This document shows, piece after piece, positions 32,122-41,687 of a stretch of DNA of 64,000 nucleotides. The first letter of the stretch is position 1. Each line of letters starts with the position of its first letter. The stretch comes from Zafaria ginkgonis (GTDB lineage Bacteria > Actinomycetota > Actinomycetes > Actinomycetales > Micrococcaceae), in the NCBI RefSeq assembly GCF_039540195.1, contig NZ_BAABEO010000020.1, forward strand, positions 178,440 to 242,439. Reading direction: 5' to 3'. Position numbers and translations under genes: made by a program. The notes below the pieces were generated by a model. It was not told the origin of the DNA. It made no database searches and saw only the letters and a list, made by a program, of their open reading frames with translations.

Positions 32122-33618
32122 TCAGGAACCGAACTCGTAGACGGTGTCGGCGCGCAGGAATCCCTCGATGGCCTCGGGCCCCTGCTCGCGTCCGGTGCCG
32201 CTGGCCTTCACCCCGCCCCAGGGCGCACCGAGATCGGGCAGGTACCCGTTGATGCCGAATGAACCGGCCTGCACCCGCGCCGCGATGTCCCGGGCCACGT
32301 CCAGGTCCCGTGTCCACACCGTCCCGGCCAGGCCGTAGGCGTTGTCGTTGGCCAGCCGCACCGCGTCCTCGGCATCGCGGGCCCTAATCAGGCACACCAC
32401 GGGCCCGAAGATCTCCTCCCGCGCCACCGGCCAGTCGTTGTCGACGTCGGCCAGCACGGCCGGTGCGACGTAGTGCCCGTCGGGCGGAAGGTCCGCCGGC
32501 AGCGCGGGACGGATCAGGCGCGCCCCCGCGGACACCGCGCCGGTGATCGCCCCTTCGATGCGGTCGCGGGCGGCCGCGGAGGCCACCGGCCCCAGGGCGC
32601 TCGATTCGTCCAGGGCCGGGCCCACCCGCTGGGCCTGGACGTACTCGCGGTAGCCCTCGACGATCCGTTCGTAGATGCCCGGTGTGGCGATGACCCTGGT
32701 CTGGGCGAAACAGGTCTGCCCCGAGTTCAGGTAGGACAGCGCGGGCAGTCGGGACAGGGTCAGGTCGAGGTCGGCGTCGTCGAGCACGATGGCCGCCGAC
32801 TTGCCGCCCAGTTCCAGGTTCGAGGCCGCGAGCCGGCCCCCGACGGTGGCCCCGATGGAGCGGCCGACCGCGGTCGAGCCGGTAAAGGCCACCTTCGCGA
32901 CCCCCGGGTGGGCGACGAGCGCGGCGGCCAGGTCCGCACCGCCCACGGCCACGTTGACGACGCCCGGGGGCACCCCGGCCTCGTCCAACACCGTGGCCAG
33001 CAGCCGGGCGCTGAGCGCGTTCTCCTCGGCCGGTTTGACGATGACCGGGCACCCGGCCGCCAGCGCCGGACCCAGCTTCGTGGCCAGCAGCATCCACGGG
33101 TAGTTCCACGGCACGATCGCGGCCACGACGCCCAGCGGCGCCCGGTGGATGCTGACGGTTCCGTCGAACAGGAGCGGGGCGCGGCGTTCGACCGTCTCCA
33201 GGCCGCGGGCCAGGCCGGCGTAGTAGCGCAGCACCGCCACCGGCCCGTGCACGTTGTTGCCCCGGGAGGCGCCGAGCGGCATGCCCATTTCGCGCGACAC
33301 GAGTTCGGCCAGTTCCTCGCCGCGCGCCTCCCAGCGCTCGGCGATCGCCTCAAGGATCTCGGCGCGCCGCACCGGGCCGCAGCCCGCCCAGCCCGCCGCG
33401 GACCGTTCGGCCGCGGCGACCAGGGCGTCGGCGTCGTCCGCGCCGGCCAGCGACACCGTGCCGAGCGGGGCCCCGGTGCTCGGGTCCCGCAGCTTCCGCT
33501 CGCGGCCCTGCGGCGGCGCGATCCACTGCCCGCCGCAATACATTCCGTCGCGGTGCTGGCCGGCGGCGGACTGGCCATCGGAGAGGGGCACGGCCGGGGC
33601 CGTTTCATGCACGCTCAC
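32122..33618 (-). CDS. Aldehyde dehydrogenase (NAD(P)+)
   Basis: A 498-residue ALDH. The general base is Glu269 in LELGGKS and the nucleophile is Cys303 in SGQTCFAQ; the NAD motif is FTGSTAVG. GTG 33618 overlaps the alcohol dehydrogenase stop (GTGA). It would convert the aldehyde made by that enzyme to a carboxylic acid. The sequence resembles broad-range aromatic or aliphatic ALDHs and gives no narrower clue. Last gene of the eight-gene operon that starts at 41566. Confidence 0.93.
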   Translation of the reverse strand: MSVHETAPAVPLSDGQSAAGQHRDGMYCGGQWIAPPQGRERKLRDPSTGAPLGTVSLAGADDADALVAAAERSAAGWAGCGPVRRAEILEAIAERWEARGEELAELVSREMGMPLGASRGNNVHGPVAVLRYYAGLARGLETVERRAPLLFDGTVSIHRAPLGVVAAIVPWNYPWMLLATKLGPALAAGCPVIVKPAEENALSARLLATVLDEAGVPPGVVNVAVGGADLAAALVAHPGVAKVAFTGSTAVGRSIGATVGGRLAASNLELGGKSAAIVLDDADLDLTLSRLPALSYLNSGQTCFAQTRVIATPGIYERIVEGYREYVQAQRVGPALDESSALGPVASAAARDRIEGAITGAVSAGARLIRPALPADLPPDGHYVAPAVLADVDNDWPVAREEIFGPVVCLIRARDAEDAVRLANDNAYGLAGTVWTRDLDVARDIAARVQAGSFGINGYLPDLGAPWGGVKASGTGREQGPEAIEGFLRADTVYEFGS

Positions 33619-34715
33619 AGCACCACCACCGCCTTGATGGTGCTGCCGGCGATGCTGTCCTGGACGGCCCGTTGGAACTGCTCGAACGGGTAGAGCGTCA
33701 CCAGCCGGTCAAACGGGAAGCGCCCGGCCCGATGCAGCCGCAGCAGCGCGGGAATCAGGGTCTGCGGCACGGAGTCGCCTTCCACGATGCCCATGATCGA
33801 CCGGCCGAAGCCGACGGTGGCGTGGTCCAGGACGATCTCGGCGCCCGGGCGCCCCAGGCCGACCAGCCCTGCCACGCCGCCCACGTCGAGGGCGTCGACG
33901 GCCAGGCGAACGGCCGCAGCGGCCCCGCTGGTCTCCACGGCGTAGTCCGCTCCCCCGCCGGTCGCCGCCCGCAGCTGGTCCAGGGCGTCGGCATCGGCGA
34001 CGTTGACCGTCTCGGTGGCGCCCAGTTCCCGGGCCAGGGCGAGCCGGTCCGGGTTCAGGTCGGCCACGACGATCGTGGCGCATCCGGCGGCGAGGCCGGC
34101 GAGCAGTGCGCTGAGGCCCACGCCGCCGGCGCCCATGATGACCAGCGAGCTGCCGGCGCGTACGCGCAGGCTGTTCAGCACCGCCCCGGCCCCGGTTTGG
34201 ATGCCGCACCCCAGCGGGCCGAGGATGCGCAGCAGCTCCTCCGGGGTCTCGTCAGGCACCCGGACGAGGTTGCGCGGGGTGGTCAGGGCGTACTGGGCGA
34301 AGGAGGACTGGCCGAAGAAGCTGCCGGCGATCGGCTCGCCCACGCTCCCGCTGAGGGTCAGCGACCCGTCGTGGCGGGCCCCGGCCATGTTCAGAGGGAA
34401 GAAGCTGCGGCAGTGCGCCGGGGTCCCGCCGAGGCATTTGTCGCAGTCGCCGCAGGAGGCGAAGGACAGAATCACCTTGTCGCCGGCCTTCACCCCGGTC
34501 ACGGCGGCGCCGACCCGTTCGACGATGCCGGAGCCCTCGTGGCCGAGCACGCGCGGGGAGGTGACATCGCGGGCCACCCCCAGGTCGGTGTGGCAGATCC
34601 CGGTGGCCACCAGCCGCACGAGCACCTCGTCCGCGCGTGGGGCGTCCAGGCGCACCTGCTCCAGTTCGAATCCGCGGGCCGCGTCGCGGACCACGGCCGC
34701 CGTCATAAGTGTCAT
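33615..34715 (-). CDS. Zinc-dependent alcohol dehydrogenase (aryl/benzyl alcohol type)
   Basis: A 366-residue MDR-family dehydrogenase. Catalytic zinc is bound by Cys41 (GICHTD), His59-Glu60 (GHEG) and a later Cys in GPLGCGIQTG; the structural zinc site is complete with Cys88, Cys91, Cys94 and Cys102; GAGGVGL binds NAD. The GPLGCGIQTGAG segment is shared with benzyl alcohol dehydrogenases (XylB type) and class III enzymes. It overlaps both neighbours by four bases (a permease gene upstream, ALDH downstream), so it oxidises an alcohol derived from the imported substrate. Confidence 0.92.
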   Translation of the reverse strand: MTLMTAAVVRDAARGFELEQVRLDAPRADEVLVRLVATGICHTDLGVARDVTSPRVLGHEGSGIVERVGAAVTGVKAGDKVILSFASCGDCDKCLGGTPAHCRSFFPLNMAGARHDGSLTLSGSVGEPIAGSFFGQSSFAQYALTTPRNLVRVPDETPEELLRILGPLGCGIQTGAGAVLNSLRVRAGSSLVIMGAGGVGLSALLAGLAAGCATIVVADLNPDRLALARELGATETVNVADADALDQLRAATGGGADYAVETSGAAAAVRLAVDALDVGGVAGLVGLGRPGAEIVLDHATVGFGRSIMGIVEGDSVPQTLIPALLRLHRAGRFPFDRLVTLYPFEQFQRAVQDSIAGSTIKAVVVL

Positions 34716-35920
34716 GCCTTTTCTCCTTGGTGGGCGCGGTCATCTGCGCGGGTGGGTGGTGCGGGGACGGGATCCGGTACCGTGCGGGAGCGCCCGGCGA
34801 GGCGCACCAGCGACCTGCCGGCGGCGCCGAGCAGGTGGGACAGGCCCCGGGGCTCGAAGACCATCACGAGGACGAGCGCCAGGCCGTAGATCAGCAGCCC
34901 CACCTGTCCGACGGGGATGCCGATCCCGCCGTCCTGGCTGAAGTCGGCCTGCAGGAACGGGATGTACTCGGCGTACTGGGTGGCCAGGACGGGGATGGAA
35001 CTGATGACGGCGGCGCCGAGCACCGGTCCCCACGTGGTCCCGAGCCCGCCCACCACAACGATGATCAGCAGTTCCAGGCCCATGTTGATCCCGAACTGCT
35101 CGGCCTGCACGTAGCGCAGCTGCGCCATCAGCAGGCCTCCGGCCAGCCCGCCGAAGGCACCGGCGAGGATGAAGGCGAGCACCTTGATCCGTGCCGCGTT
35201 GATCCCGGCGATCTCCGCGGCGGTCTCGGCCTCGCGCACCGCCACCAGGGCCCGCCCGAAGCGGGTGCGGTGCATGTTCACGACGGCGATCATGCTCGCG
35301 GCCAGCACCAGCCAGATCAGGATGAACAGTCCCTGCTCGTAGCTGTAGCGCATCCCGGCCACGGTCAGCTCGCCGAAGTCGATGAACCCCAGCGACAGGC
35401 TCGGGGTGGCGGAGATGCCGCCGTTGCCGCCGGTCAGCGCCGGCAGGTTGACGAAGACGTAGTGGCCCACGAAGATCAGCGCCAGGCTGAGCACGATCTG
35501 GAACACCCCCTTGAGCCGCAGCGTCAGCGGGGCCACGAGCGCGGCCGCCAGGCCTCCTGCCACGAACGATCCCGGAAGCCACACCAGCAGCGGCAGCTCG
35601 GCCAAGCCGCCCAGTCCGACGCCGGCGAAGGCGCCGACGCCCACGAAGATGCTCTGGGCCAAGGAGATCTGGCCCGCGTATCCGGAGAGGATGTTCAGGC
35701 CCAGCGCGGCGAGGGCGAAGACGCCGATGGTGCCGGTCAGCGAGATCAGGAACGCGCTGTCGACGCTGAGCGGGAAGGCCACGATGGCCACGAACGCCAC
35801 GGCGAGCAGGATGCGCTGCGTCCGCGTGCGGCAGAGCCTGGAGTCGTCGCGGCGCCGAGCCCCCGACGGCGGCTCGGTGCGGGCGGACCTGAGGCGTGGT
35901 GCGGTTTCGGTCAGGGCCAT
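34712..35920 (-). CDS. ABC transporter permease, branched-chain amino acid type (LivM-like)
   Basis: A 402-residue permease with eight to ten membrane segments and the LivM coupling region (RTRFGRALVAVREAETAAEI). The N-terminal 35 residues are basic and the C-terminal 30 are a charged Pro-rich tail. With the LivH, LivG and LivF homologues and the lipoprotein at 38501 it makes a complete importer. In catabolic islands such systems often carry aromatic or dicarboxylic acids instead of leucine. Confidence 0.9.
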   Translation of the reverse strand: MALTETAPRLRSARTEPPSGARRRDDSRLCRTRTQRILLAVAFVAIVAFPLSVDSAFLISLTGTIGVFALAALGLNILSGYAGQISLAQSIFVGVGAFAGVGLGGLAELPLLVWLPGSFVAGGLAAALVAPLTLRLKGVFQIVLSLALIFVGHYVFVNLPALTGGNGGISATPSLSLGFIDFGELTVAGMRYSYEQGLFILIWLVLAASMIAVVNMHRTRFGRALVAVREAETAAEIAGINAARIKVLAFILAGAFGGLAGGLLMAQLRYVQAEQFGINMGLELLIIVVVGGLGTTWGPVLGAAVISSIPVLATQYAEYIPFLQADFSQDGGIGIPVGQVGLLIYGLALVLVMVFEPRGLSHLLGAAGRSLVRLAGRSRTVPDPVPAPPTRADDRAHQGEKA

Positions 35921-35924
35921 GGGC

Positions 35925-36830
35925 TCAGGCCTTTCGTGTCTCGAGGGTCTTGGCGAAGCCGCCGGGCTTGACGACGAGCAGCAGGATCATGACGACCCAC
36001 GGCAGCATGGAGGCGAATCCCTGGCCCATGCTCTCGGGGGCGTAGCCGGCGGCGTAGGTCTGTACCAGGCCGAGCGCCAGGCCGCCGTAGACGCACCCGG
36101 GCAGCGAGGACAGGCCGCCGAGGATCAGCGCGGGCAGGGCCGAGAACGCGATCTGGTCCAGGTTGGGAACCAGCCCGCCGCCCATTTCCGTGGCCAGCAT
36201 CATTCCGGCCAGCACCGACGCCGCGCTGCACATGGCCCAGGCGGTGGCGGAAATGACGTGCGGGTTCACGCCCTGGGCGCGGGCCGCCTCGGGGTCGCTC
36301 GCCACCGCGCGCATGCCCACGCCGACGCGGGTGTGCTGGATGACCAGGTAGAAGACGGCCAGCAGCGCCAGGCTCAGCCCGAGCGCCCAGATGTCCCGCA
36401 CCGCGATCGCGACCCCGCCAAGCCGGACCAGGCTCAGCCCCCAGGGGTCCTCGATCAGGTAGTTCAGCGGCCCCCAGATGCTCACCACCGCGGCCTGGGC
36501 CAGCGAGATCAGTCCGAGGCTGACCAGGAGCACCGAGAGGTGCTCGATCGAGCGGTGTCCCTTGCCGCCGAGCCGGGAGAAGAGCAGCCGCTCCCCGGCC
36601 AGCCCGAGCGCGGCGCACACGATCGCCGCCAGCGCCACGGCCAGCACGAAGTTCAGCGACCACAGCACGTGGAACTGGTAGGTGAGGTAGGCACCCAGCA
36701 GCACCAGGGCTCCGGGGAACATGTTGAAGTGGCCGGTGGCCTTGAGCAGCACCGCGAAGCCGATGGCGACCAGGGCGTAGAGGATGCCCAAGGACAGGCC
36801 GGACACGGTGAGTTGGATCAGGTTGGTCAC
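35925..36830 (-). CDS. ABC transporter permease, branched-chain amino acid type (LivH-like)
   Basis: A 301-residue permease with about eight membrane segments; the LivH signature (FAVLLKATGHFNMFPGALV near the start, TRVGVGMRAVASDPEAARAQG as coupling loop) is clear. It overlaps the LivG-type ATPase gene by ATGA and precedes the LivM-type gene by four bases, keeping the subunits stoichiometric. Confidence 0.92.
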   Translation of the reverse strand: MTNLIQLTVSGLSLGILYALVAIGFAVLLKATGHFNMFPGALVLLGAYLTYQFHVLWSLNFVLAVALAAIVCAALGLAGERLLFSRLGGKGHRSIEHLSVLLVSLGLISLAQAAVVSIWGPLNYLIEDPWGLSLVRLGGVAIAVRDIWALGLSLALLAVFYLVIQHTRVGVGMRAVASDPEAARAQGVNPHVISATAWAMCSAASVLAGMMLATEMGGGLVPNLDQIAFSALPALILGGLSSLPGCVYGGLALGLVQTYAAGYAPESMGQGFASMLPWVVMILLLVVKPGGFAKTLETRKA

Positions 36831-37630
36831 CGGGTTCCTCCTTGCAGCTGGGGCTCCGCCGTGGTGCCGGCGCCCGTGGGGGCGCCGAGGTAGGCGGAGA
36901 TGAATCGTTCGTTGTGCCGGATCTCCTCGGGGGTGCCGACGCCGATGACCTCACCGAAGTCGAGCGCGAGGATGCGGTCGGAAATGCGCATGACCATCGG
37001 CACGTCGTGCTCGATCATGACGATGGTCAGGCCCATGCGGTCCTTGAGCTCGAGGACGAAGTCGACGAATTGGTCGGTTTCCTCGTGGTTCATGCCGGCG
37101 ACGGGTTCGTCCAGCAGCAGCAGCTTTGGACCGGACGCCACCGCCTTGGCGATTTCGACGCGCTTGCGGATGCCGTAGGGCAGCGTGTCGACGGTCGCGT
37201 CGCGGTAGGCGCCCAGGCCCAGCAGGTCGACCAGCCCGTCGGCCCGCGCCCTCGCCTGCCGTTCGGAGCGGAACGTCCGCGGCCAGCGCAGGGCGGCCGA
37301 CAGCGCCCCGCCGCTGATCTGGCGGTGTCCGCCGACCAGGATGTTCTCGGTGACGCTCATCGACCCGAAGAGGCCGAGGTTCTGGAAGGTGCGCGCCACC
37401 CCGAGTTCGGCGATCTCGTGCGGACGCCGGCCCAGGAGCTCGGTCCCCTCCACGGTGACCGACCCCGCGGGCTTGACCAGCCCGCTGAGGCAGTTGAAGA
37501 GCGAGGTCTTCCCGGCCCCGTTGGGACCAAGGATGCCGAAGAACTCGCCTTCGCGGACCTCGAAGCCGACCTCGTTCAGCGCGCGCACGCCGCCGAAGGA
37601 CAGCGTCAGCGCTTCGACACGGAGCATCAT
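36827..37630 (-). CDS. ABC transporter ATP-binding protein (LivG-like)
   Basis: A 267-residue ATPase. Walker A is GPNGAGKTS, the Q-loop region ARTFQNLGLF, Walker B LLLLDEPVAGMN and the switch VMIEHD. The signature helix LPYGIRKRVEIAKA replaces the canonical LSGGQ, as usual in LivG. ATGs at 37630 and 37627 are adjacent; the first overlaps the LivF stop and is used here. Confidence 0.93.
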   Translation of the reverse strand: MMLRVEALTLSFGGVRALNEVGFEVREGEFFGILGPNGAGKTSLFNCLSGLVKPAGSVTVEGTELLGRRPHEIAELGVARTFQNLGLFGSMSVTENILVGGHRQISGGALSAALRWPRTFRSERQARARADGLVDLLGLGAYRDATVDTLPYGIRKRVEIAKAVASGPKLLLLDEPVAGMNHEETDQFVDFVLELKDRMGLTIVMIEHDVPMVMRISDRILALDFGEVIGVGTPEEIRHNERFISAYLGAPTGAGTTAEPQLQGGTR

Positions 37631-38445
37631 GGCAGGACCTTCTCTCGGGGGACGGCGACCGGCTCGCCCGCGGACCCCAGGTAGAGGTCGCGCAGCCGGT
37701 CATCGGCCATCAGGGCGGCCGCGGGCCCGTGGTGGGCCACCCGGCGGCTTTCCAGCACGTAGGCGTAGTCGGCGACGGGCAGGGCTGTCGAGACGTTCTG
37801 TTCGATGAGCAGCACGCTGCATCCGCGCTCGTTGATCTGCGTGACCATCTGCATGATCTGGGCGACGATCAGTGGCGCCAGCCCCAGCGATGGCTCGTCG
37901 AGCAGCAGCAGGCGTGGGCCCTGCATCAGCGCCCGTCCCACGGCCAGCATCTGCTGTTCACCTCCGGAAAGGAGGCCGGCGGCCAGTTCGCGCTTCTTCC
38001 CTAGAACCGGGAAGAGCCCGTAGATCTCCTCCATGGTGCGTGCCGTCTGCGCCCGCGGGCGGGTGTAGCCACCCGCCCGCAGGTTGTCCGCAACGCTCAG
38101 GTCGGCAAAGATGCGCCGGCCCTCCAGGGAGATCGAGATGCCGGCCGCGACGCGCTTCCAGGACGGTGCGCCGGTGATGTCGCGGCCGGCGTAGCGGATT
38201 GAACCGCCCTTGACGGTGCCGCCGTGCATGCCCAGCAGTCCCGAGATGGCTCGCAGCAGGGTGGTCTTGCCGGCCCCGTTGACCCCGAGCAGGGCGACGA
38301 TCTCGCCTTCGTGCACCGTCAGCCCGACGTCCTCGAGCGCGACGATGGACCCGCCGCTGTAGCTGACCGAGAGCCGATCGACGGCCAGGAGCTCGGTGCC
38401 GGCGCGATCCGTGCGCGGTTGCGCCGCGGCCTTGGCCTCGCTCAT
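37627..38445 (-). CDS. ABC transporter ATP-binding protein (LivF-like)
   Basis: A 272-residue ATPase with Walker A GVNGAGKTT, signature LSGGEQQMLAVGRAL and Walker B LLLLDEPSLGLAP, the standard LivF pattern, plus a 25-residue N-terminal extension. ATG 38445 has GGAGGGG nearby. Partner of the LivG-type ATPase in one importer; its stop overlaps the next start. Confidence 0.93.
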   Translation of the reverse strand: MSEAKAAAQPRTDRAGTELLAVDRLSVSYSGGSIVALEDVGLTVHEGEIVALLGVNGAGKTTLLRAISGLLGMHGGTVKGGSIRYAGRDITGAPSWKRVAAGISISLEGRRIFADLSVADNLRAGGYTRPRAQTARTMEEIYGLFPVLGKKRELAAGLLSGGEQQMLAVGRALMQGPRLLLLDEPSLGLAPLIVAQIMQMVTQINERGCSVLLIEQNVSTALPVADYAYVLESRRVAHHGPAAALMADDRLRDLYLGSAGEPVAVPREKVLP

Positions 38446-38500
38446 GGTTTCCCCTCCCCCGCGCCATGGGTCACGGCACGATGCGTCACTGCGCAAATCG

Positions 38501-39790
38501 TCACTTTGCGGCCACGGACTCGTTGTATTCGGCGGCGACGGTCGACTCGTAGCCGTACTTCTTGAGCTTCAGCCCCGTCGGGGAGGAGCTGTCCACGGTG
38601 AAGATGGACATGCTGCTGCCGGAACGCCGTTCCGCGGGGCTGGCGCCGTAGGTGAAGGTGCCGCCGGCCAGGCCCAAGTCGTCGACGGTTCCGAGCGAGG
38701 CCGCCACCTCCAGCAGGTGCTCGCGCGAGAGGTCGCCGTCGGCGATGGCCCGCTCAAGCACCGCCGTCGTCGTCTTCGCCGCCATGTAGCCGGTCTGGTA
38801 GCTGTTGGCCATCGGCTTGGCCGAGGGATCCAGCGCCGCGATGTCCTCTTCCATCTGGACCTGCCCGGGCGCGGAGTCGTCTCCCCATTCGGTGCCGGTG
38901 ACCAGGAAGCGGACGTTGTCCTTGATGTAGTCGGCCGCGGCGCCGGTGGCCAGCGAGGCGTTGTAGGCGGTGTTGCCGGCGATCCAGTCCGCCTGGAAGT
39001 CCAGCTGGACGGCGCGCACGGCCGCGTTCTGCACGACGGCGCCGACGCCGCCGAGGTCGACGACCTCGCAGCCGGCACTCTTGAGCTTGGAGATCTGCGG
39101 GGTGAAGTCCTGCAGCGTGTTCGGGTAGCGCACCGTGGCGCCTGTGGTCAGCCCGAGCTTCTCGGTGGCGTACTCGAAGGATTCCACCACCTCCGCGCCG
39201 AAGTCGCTGTCCTCGGCCAGCACGCAGTACACCGCGTCCTTCTTGCCTTCGTCGTTGGCCATGTAGTCCAGCGCCGCCGTGTGGTAGATGCCGTAGAAGG
39301 GGCCGAACGGGAGCAGGTTCGGCTCGGTCAGCAGCTTCTGGTCGGAGGAGGCGGGCACGGCCAGCATGTCATCGGCCTTCAGCTGCGGCAGCAGCGCCTT
39401 GTTGATGGCGGTGCCCAGCACGTTGGTGAACATCAGGACGTCGTTCTTCAGCGAGCTGTACAGCGGAACGGCCACCGAGGGGTTGTATTCGGTGTCCACG
39501 TTCTTCACCTTTACCGTGAATCCCTCAAGCGGGCCGCCGGGCTGCGTGGCGCGGTGGAAGTAGGCCTCGGATCCGACGATGTTGGTGGCGGCGGGGGCCC
39601 AGATCCCGGAGACGGGAACCATCGATCCGACGGTGATGGTCTTGGTGGCGGCATCGAAGCCGGGAACGCTCACCAGTTCCTTGGGGCCTTCGTTGGCCGC
39701 TCCTTCGGGCGAAACGGTGTTGCCGGCGCAGCCGGTCAGAAGCAGGGCGGCGGTGGCCGCCAGGGCAAGAACACGTCGTTGGGCATGCAT
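38501..39790 (-). CDS. ABC transporter substrate-binding lipoprotein (LivK-like)
   Basis: A 429-residue lipoprotein; the signal ends in lipobox LLTGC. The mature part has the type-I periplasmic fold of branched-chain amino acid receptors (ITVGSMVPVSG, then VKNVDTEYNPSVAVP and TNVLGTAINKALLP). GAAGGAG precedes ATG by seven bases. It captures the substrate for the permeases at 34712-36830. It lies directly after the CocE-type hydrolase gene, so an ester or amide product is a reasonable ligand. Confidence 0.92.
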   Translation of the reverse strand: MHAQRRVLALAATAALLLTGCAGNTVSPEGAANEGPKELVSVPGFDAATKTITVGSMVPVSGIWAPAATNIVGSEAYFHRATQPGGPLEGFTVKVKNVDTEYNPSVAVPLYSSLKNDVLMFTNVLGTAINKALLPQLKADDMLAVPASSDQKLLTEPNLLPFGPFYGIYHTAALDYMANDEGKKDAVYCVLAEDSDFGAEVVESFEYATEKLGLTTGATVRYPNTLQDFTPQISKLKSAGCEVVDLGGVGAVVQNAAVRAVQLDFQADWIAGNTAYNASLATGAAADYIKDNVRFLVTGTEWGDDSAPGQVQMEEDIAALDPSAKPMANSYQTGYMAAKTTTAVLERAIADGDLSREHLLEVAASLGTVDDLGLAGGTFTYGASPAERRSGSSMSIFTVDSSSPTGLKLKKYGYESTVAAEYNESVAAK

Positions 39791-39841
39791 CAGGGAAGGC
39801 TCCTTCAGGGTCGTGTGTTGGTCAGAGGCGAGTGGTGGTGC

Positions 39842-41566
39842 TCAGTTGGACGGGATGACGGGAAGGGTGATGTAGCTGGGGCGGTCGCGGTCAAGGAAAA
39901 CGGCCTGGTCGGCCGGCGCCAGGTCCTCCGCCTGGACGCTTCCGGCGGGTTTGCCGCTGCCGGAGTTCCGGTCGTAGCAGGGGAAGTTCGAGCTGGCGAC
40001 GTCGACCCGGATGCGGTGCCCGCGGCGGAAGAGCTGGCTCGTGGCCACCAGGTCGATCTCGTAGCGGGCCACCTCGCCCGGGACCACCGGCTGCGGCTCA
40101 TCCATGCCCCCGCGGTAGCGGGCGCGGACGATCCCGTCGGTGACCGCCATGGCCCGGCCGTCGGGCCAGACGTCGATGAGCTTTGCGGTGAAGTCGGTGT
40201 CGGCGGCGCTGGTGGAAGCGTGCAGCGTTACGGTCACCGGACCGGTGACCTCCACGTCCTCCTCCAGCGGGTCGCTGCTGAAGCGCAGGATGTCCTCGCG
40301 CCCGTCAAGCCGGCGCTGGTCGCGGGATCCGGGCATGTACTCGGCGCCGCCGTCGAGCCCGCCGCCGATGAGCGTGGCGCCGCCGATGGTGGGGACCGGA
40401 TCGTGCGGGTCGTGGCGGTAGGTGCGCGGGGCCGCGTCCTCGTGCGGTGCCGCGGTGCCGAGGCCCGCGTCGGGGTGCAGGTACCAGCGCTGCCAGTCGG
40501 TGCGGGCCAACGGCCACTCGTTCTCCTGGCGCCACACGTTGGCGCCCATCACGAACAGCTGCACGGGCGGCAGGGAGGAGTCCAGGCCCTCGACGCTTTC
40601 GCGGAGGAACCGCAGCTGCTGCGCCTCCAGCCCGATGGCCGCCGCGGCCCCGGACCCGAAGAACATTTCGCCGGCGGCACCGGTCTGGTCGGCGTGGGTC
40701 CAGGGCCCGATGATCAGGTGCTGGCCGCGGCGCACCGACTCGTCGGTGGCCCGGGTGGAGATCTCCACGAAATTGTCGAGCGTGCCGCCGAGGAACAGGT
40801 CGAACCAGCCTCCAACGTGCAGGCCGGGCACGGCCGTGCCGGAGCGGCGGTCCGCGTAGCTGATCCGCTCCCAGTAGGCGGGCTCGTTTTCCTGCTCCAG
40901 CCAGGTGGTCCAGCTCGGGACCAGGTCGGACACGCCGGTCAGCGCGGTCAACGGCAGCGTCCGGTAGGCGGCGTCCGGGTTGGCCGCCACGGCGCCGAAG
41001 GCTGCGGCGTGGGCGCCCACGTCCTCGCCCCGTGCGCGCCGGTCGCCGAGGGTCTGGGCCGCCTTGAGCAGGTGCCAGCCCAGGCCCTGGCCCAGCTGCA
41101 GCGCGCCCTGGCGGAAGACCAGGCCGTCGCGGTAGTCGTTGGTGGCCACGATCGGAACGATGGCCCGCAGCCCGGCGGGAGCGTGTCCGCTGACCGCCAG
41201 CTGCGACATCCCCAGGTAGGAGGGCCCGAACATCGCGATGCGGCCGTCACACCAGGGCTGTTCGAGGATCCAGGCCAGCGTGTCCAGGCCATCGGCGCCC
41301 TCGTTTTCGAACGCGTGCAGCTCCCCCTCGGAGCCTGCGGTGCCGCGGCAGTTCTGGACCAGCACGGCGAAGCCCTCGGCGAGCGCGGGGAGCACCGGAA
41401 GCGACCGGCTCATGGGCTCGCTGTAGGGGGTGCGCACCAGGATGACGGGATGCCCGCCGCCGGCGGCCGGCCGGTAGAGGGTGGCGGCGAGGGCGACGCC
41501 GTCGCGCATGGGCACCCGGATCGTCTCGATGCCGGTGGTCCCGAGGACCTCAAGGGTGGACTTCAC
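39842..41566 (-). CDS. CocE/NonD-family serine hydrolase (X-Pro dipeptidyl-peptidase S15 type)
   Basis: A 574-residue hydrolase of the cocaine-esterase/glutaryl-7-ACA-acylase family. The alpha/beta core carries the nucleophile Ser in FGPSYLGMSQL, with PMRDGVALAATLYRP at the N-terminus, GGWFDLFLGGTLDNF and IGPWTHAD as further family blocks (Asp and His of the triad); a jelly-roll C-terminal domain (from about 370) ends near SSNFPCYDRN. GTG 41566 is preceded by GGGAG at five bases; the frame is open 59 codons upstream but that part crosses the operator. It probably splits an ester or amide, opening the pathway of this operon. No signal peptide is visible. Confidence 0.9.
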   Translation of the reverse strand: MKSTLEVLGTTGIETIRVPMRDGVALAATLYRPAAGGGHPVILVRTPYSEPMSRSLPVLPALAEGFAVLVQNCRGTAGSEGELHAFENEGADGLDTLAWILEQPWCDGRIAMFGPSYLGMSQLAVSGHAPAGLRAIVPIVATNDYRDGLVFRQGALQLGQGLGWHLLKAAQTLGDRRARGEDVGAHAAAFGAVAANPDAAYRTLPLTALTGVSDLVPSWTTWLEQENEPAYWERISYADRRSGTAVPGLHVGGWFDLFLGGTLDNFVEISTRATDESVRRGQHLIIGPWTHADQTGAAGEMFFGSGAAAAIGLEAQQLRFLRESVEGLDSSLPPVQLFVMGANVWRQENEWPLARTDWQRWYLHPDAGLGTAAPHEDAAPRTYRHDPHDPVPTIGGATLIGGGLDGGAEYMPGSRDQRRLDGREDILRFSSDPLEEDVEVTGPVTVTLHASTSAADTDFTAKLIDVWPDGRAMAVTDGIVRARYRGGMDEPQPVVPGEVARYEIDLVATSQLFRRGHRIRVDVASSNFPCYDRNSGSGKPAGSVQAEDLAPADQAVFLDRDRPSYITLPVIPSN

Positions 41567-41687
41567 TGTGACTCCCGCTCTGCACAAGATGCCGCTGTAG
41601 GTGGTGGGGACGTGGCGGTCGGCGGCCATCTTCCGGGGAAGTGTGAGCTGCCACACACACCATAGCCACGGGCTCAGGTGCGTTTTT

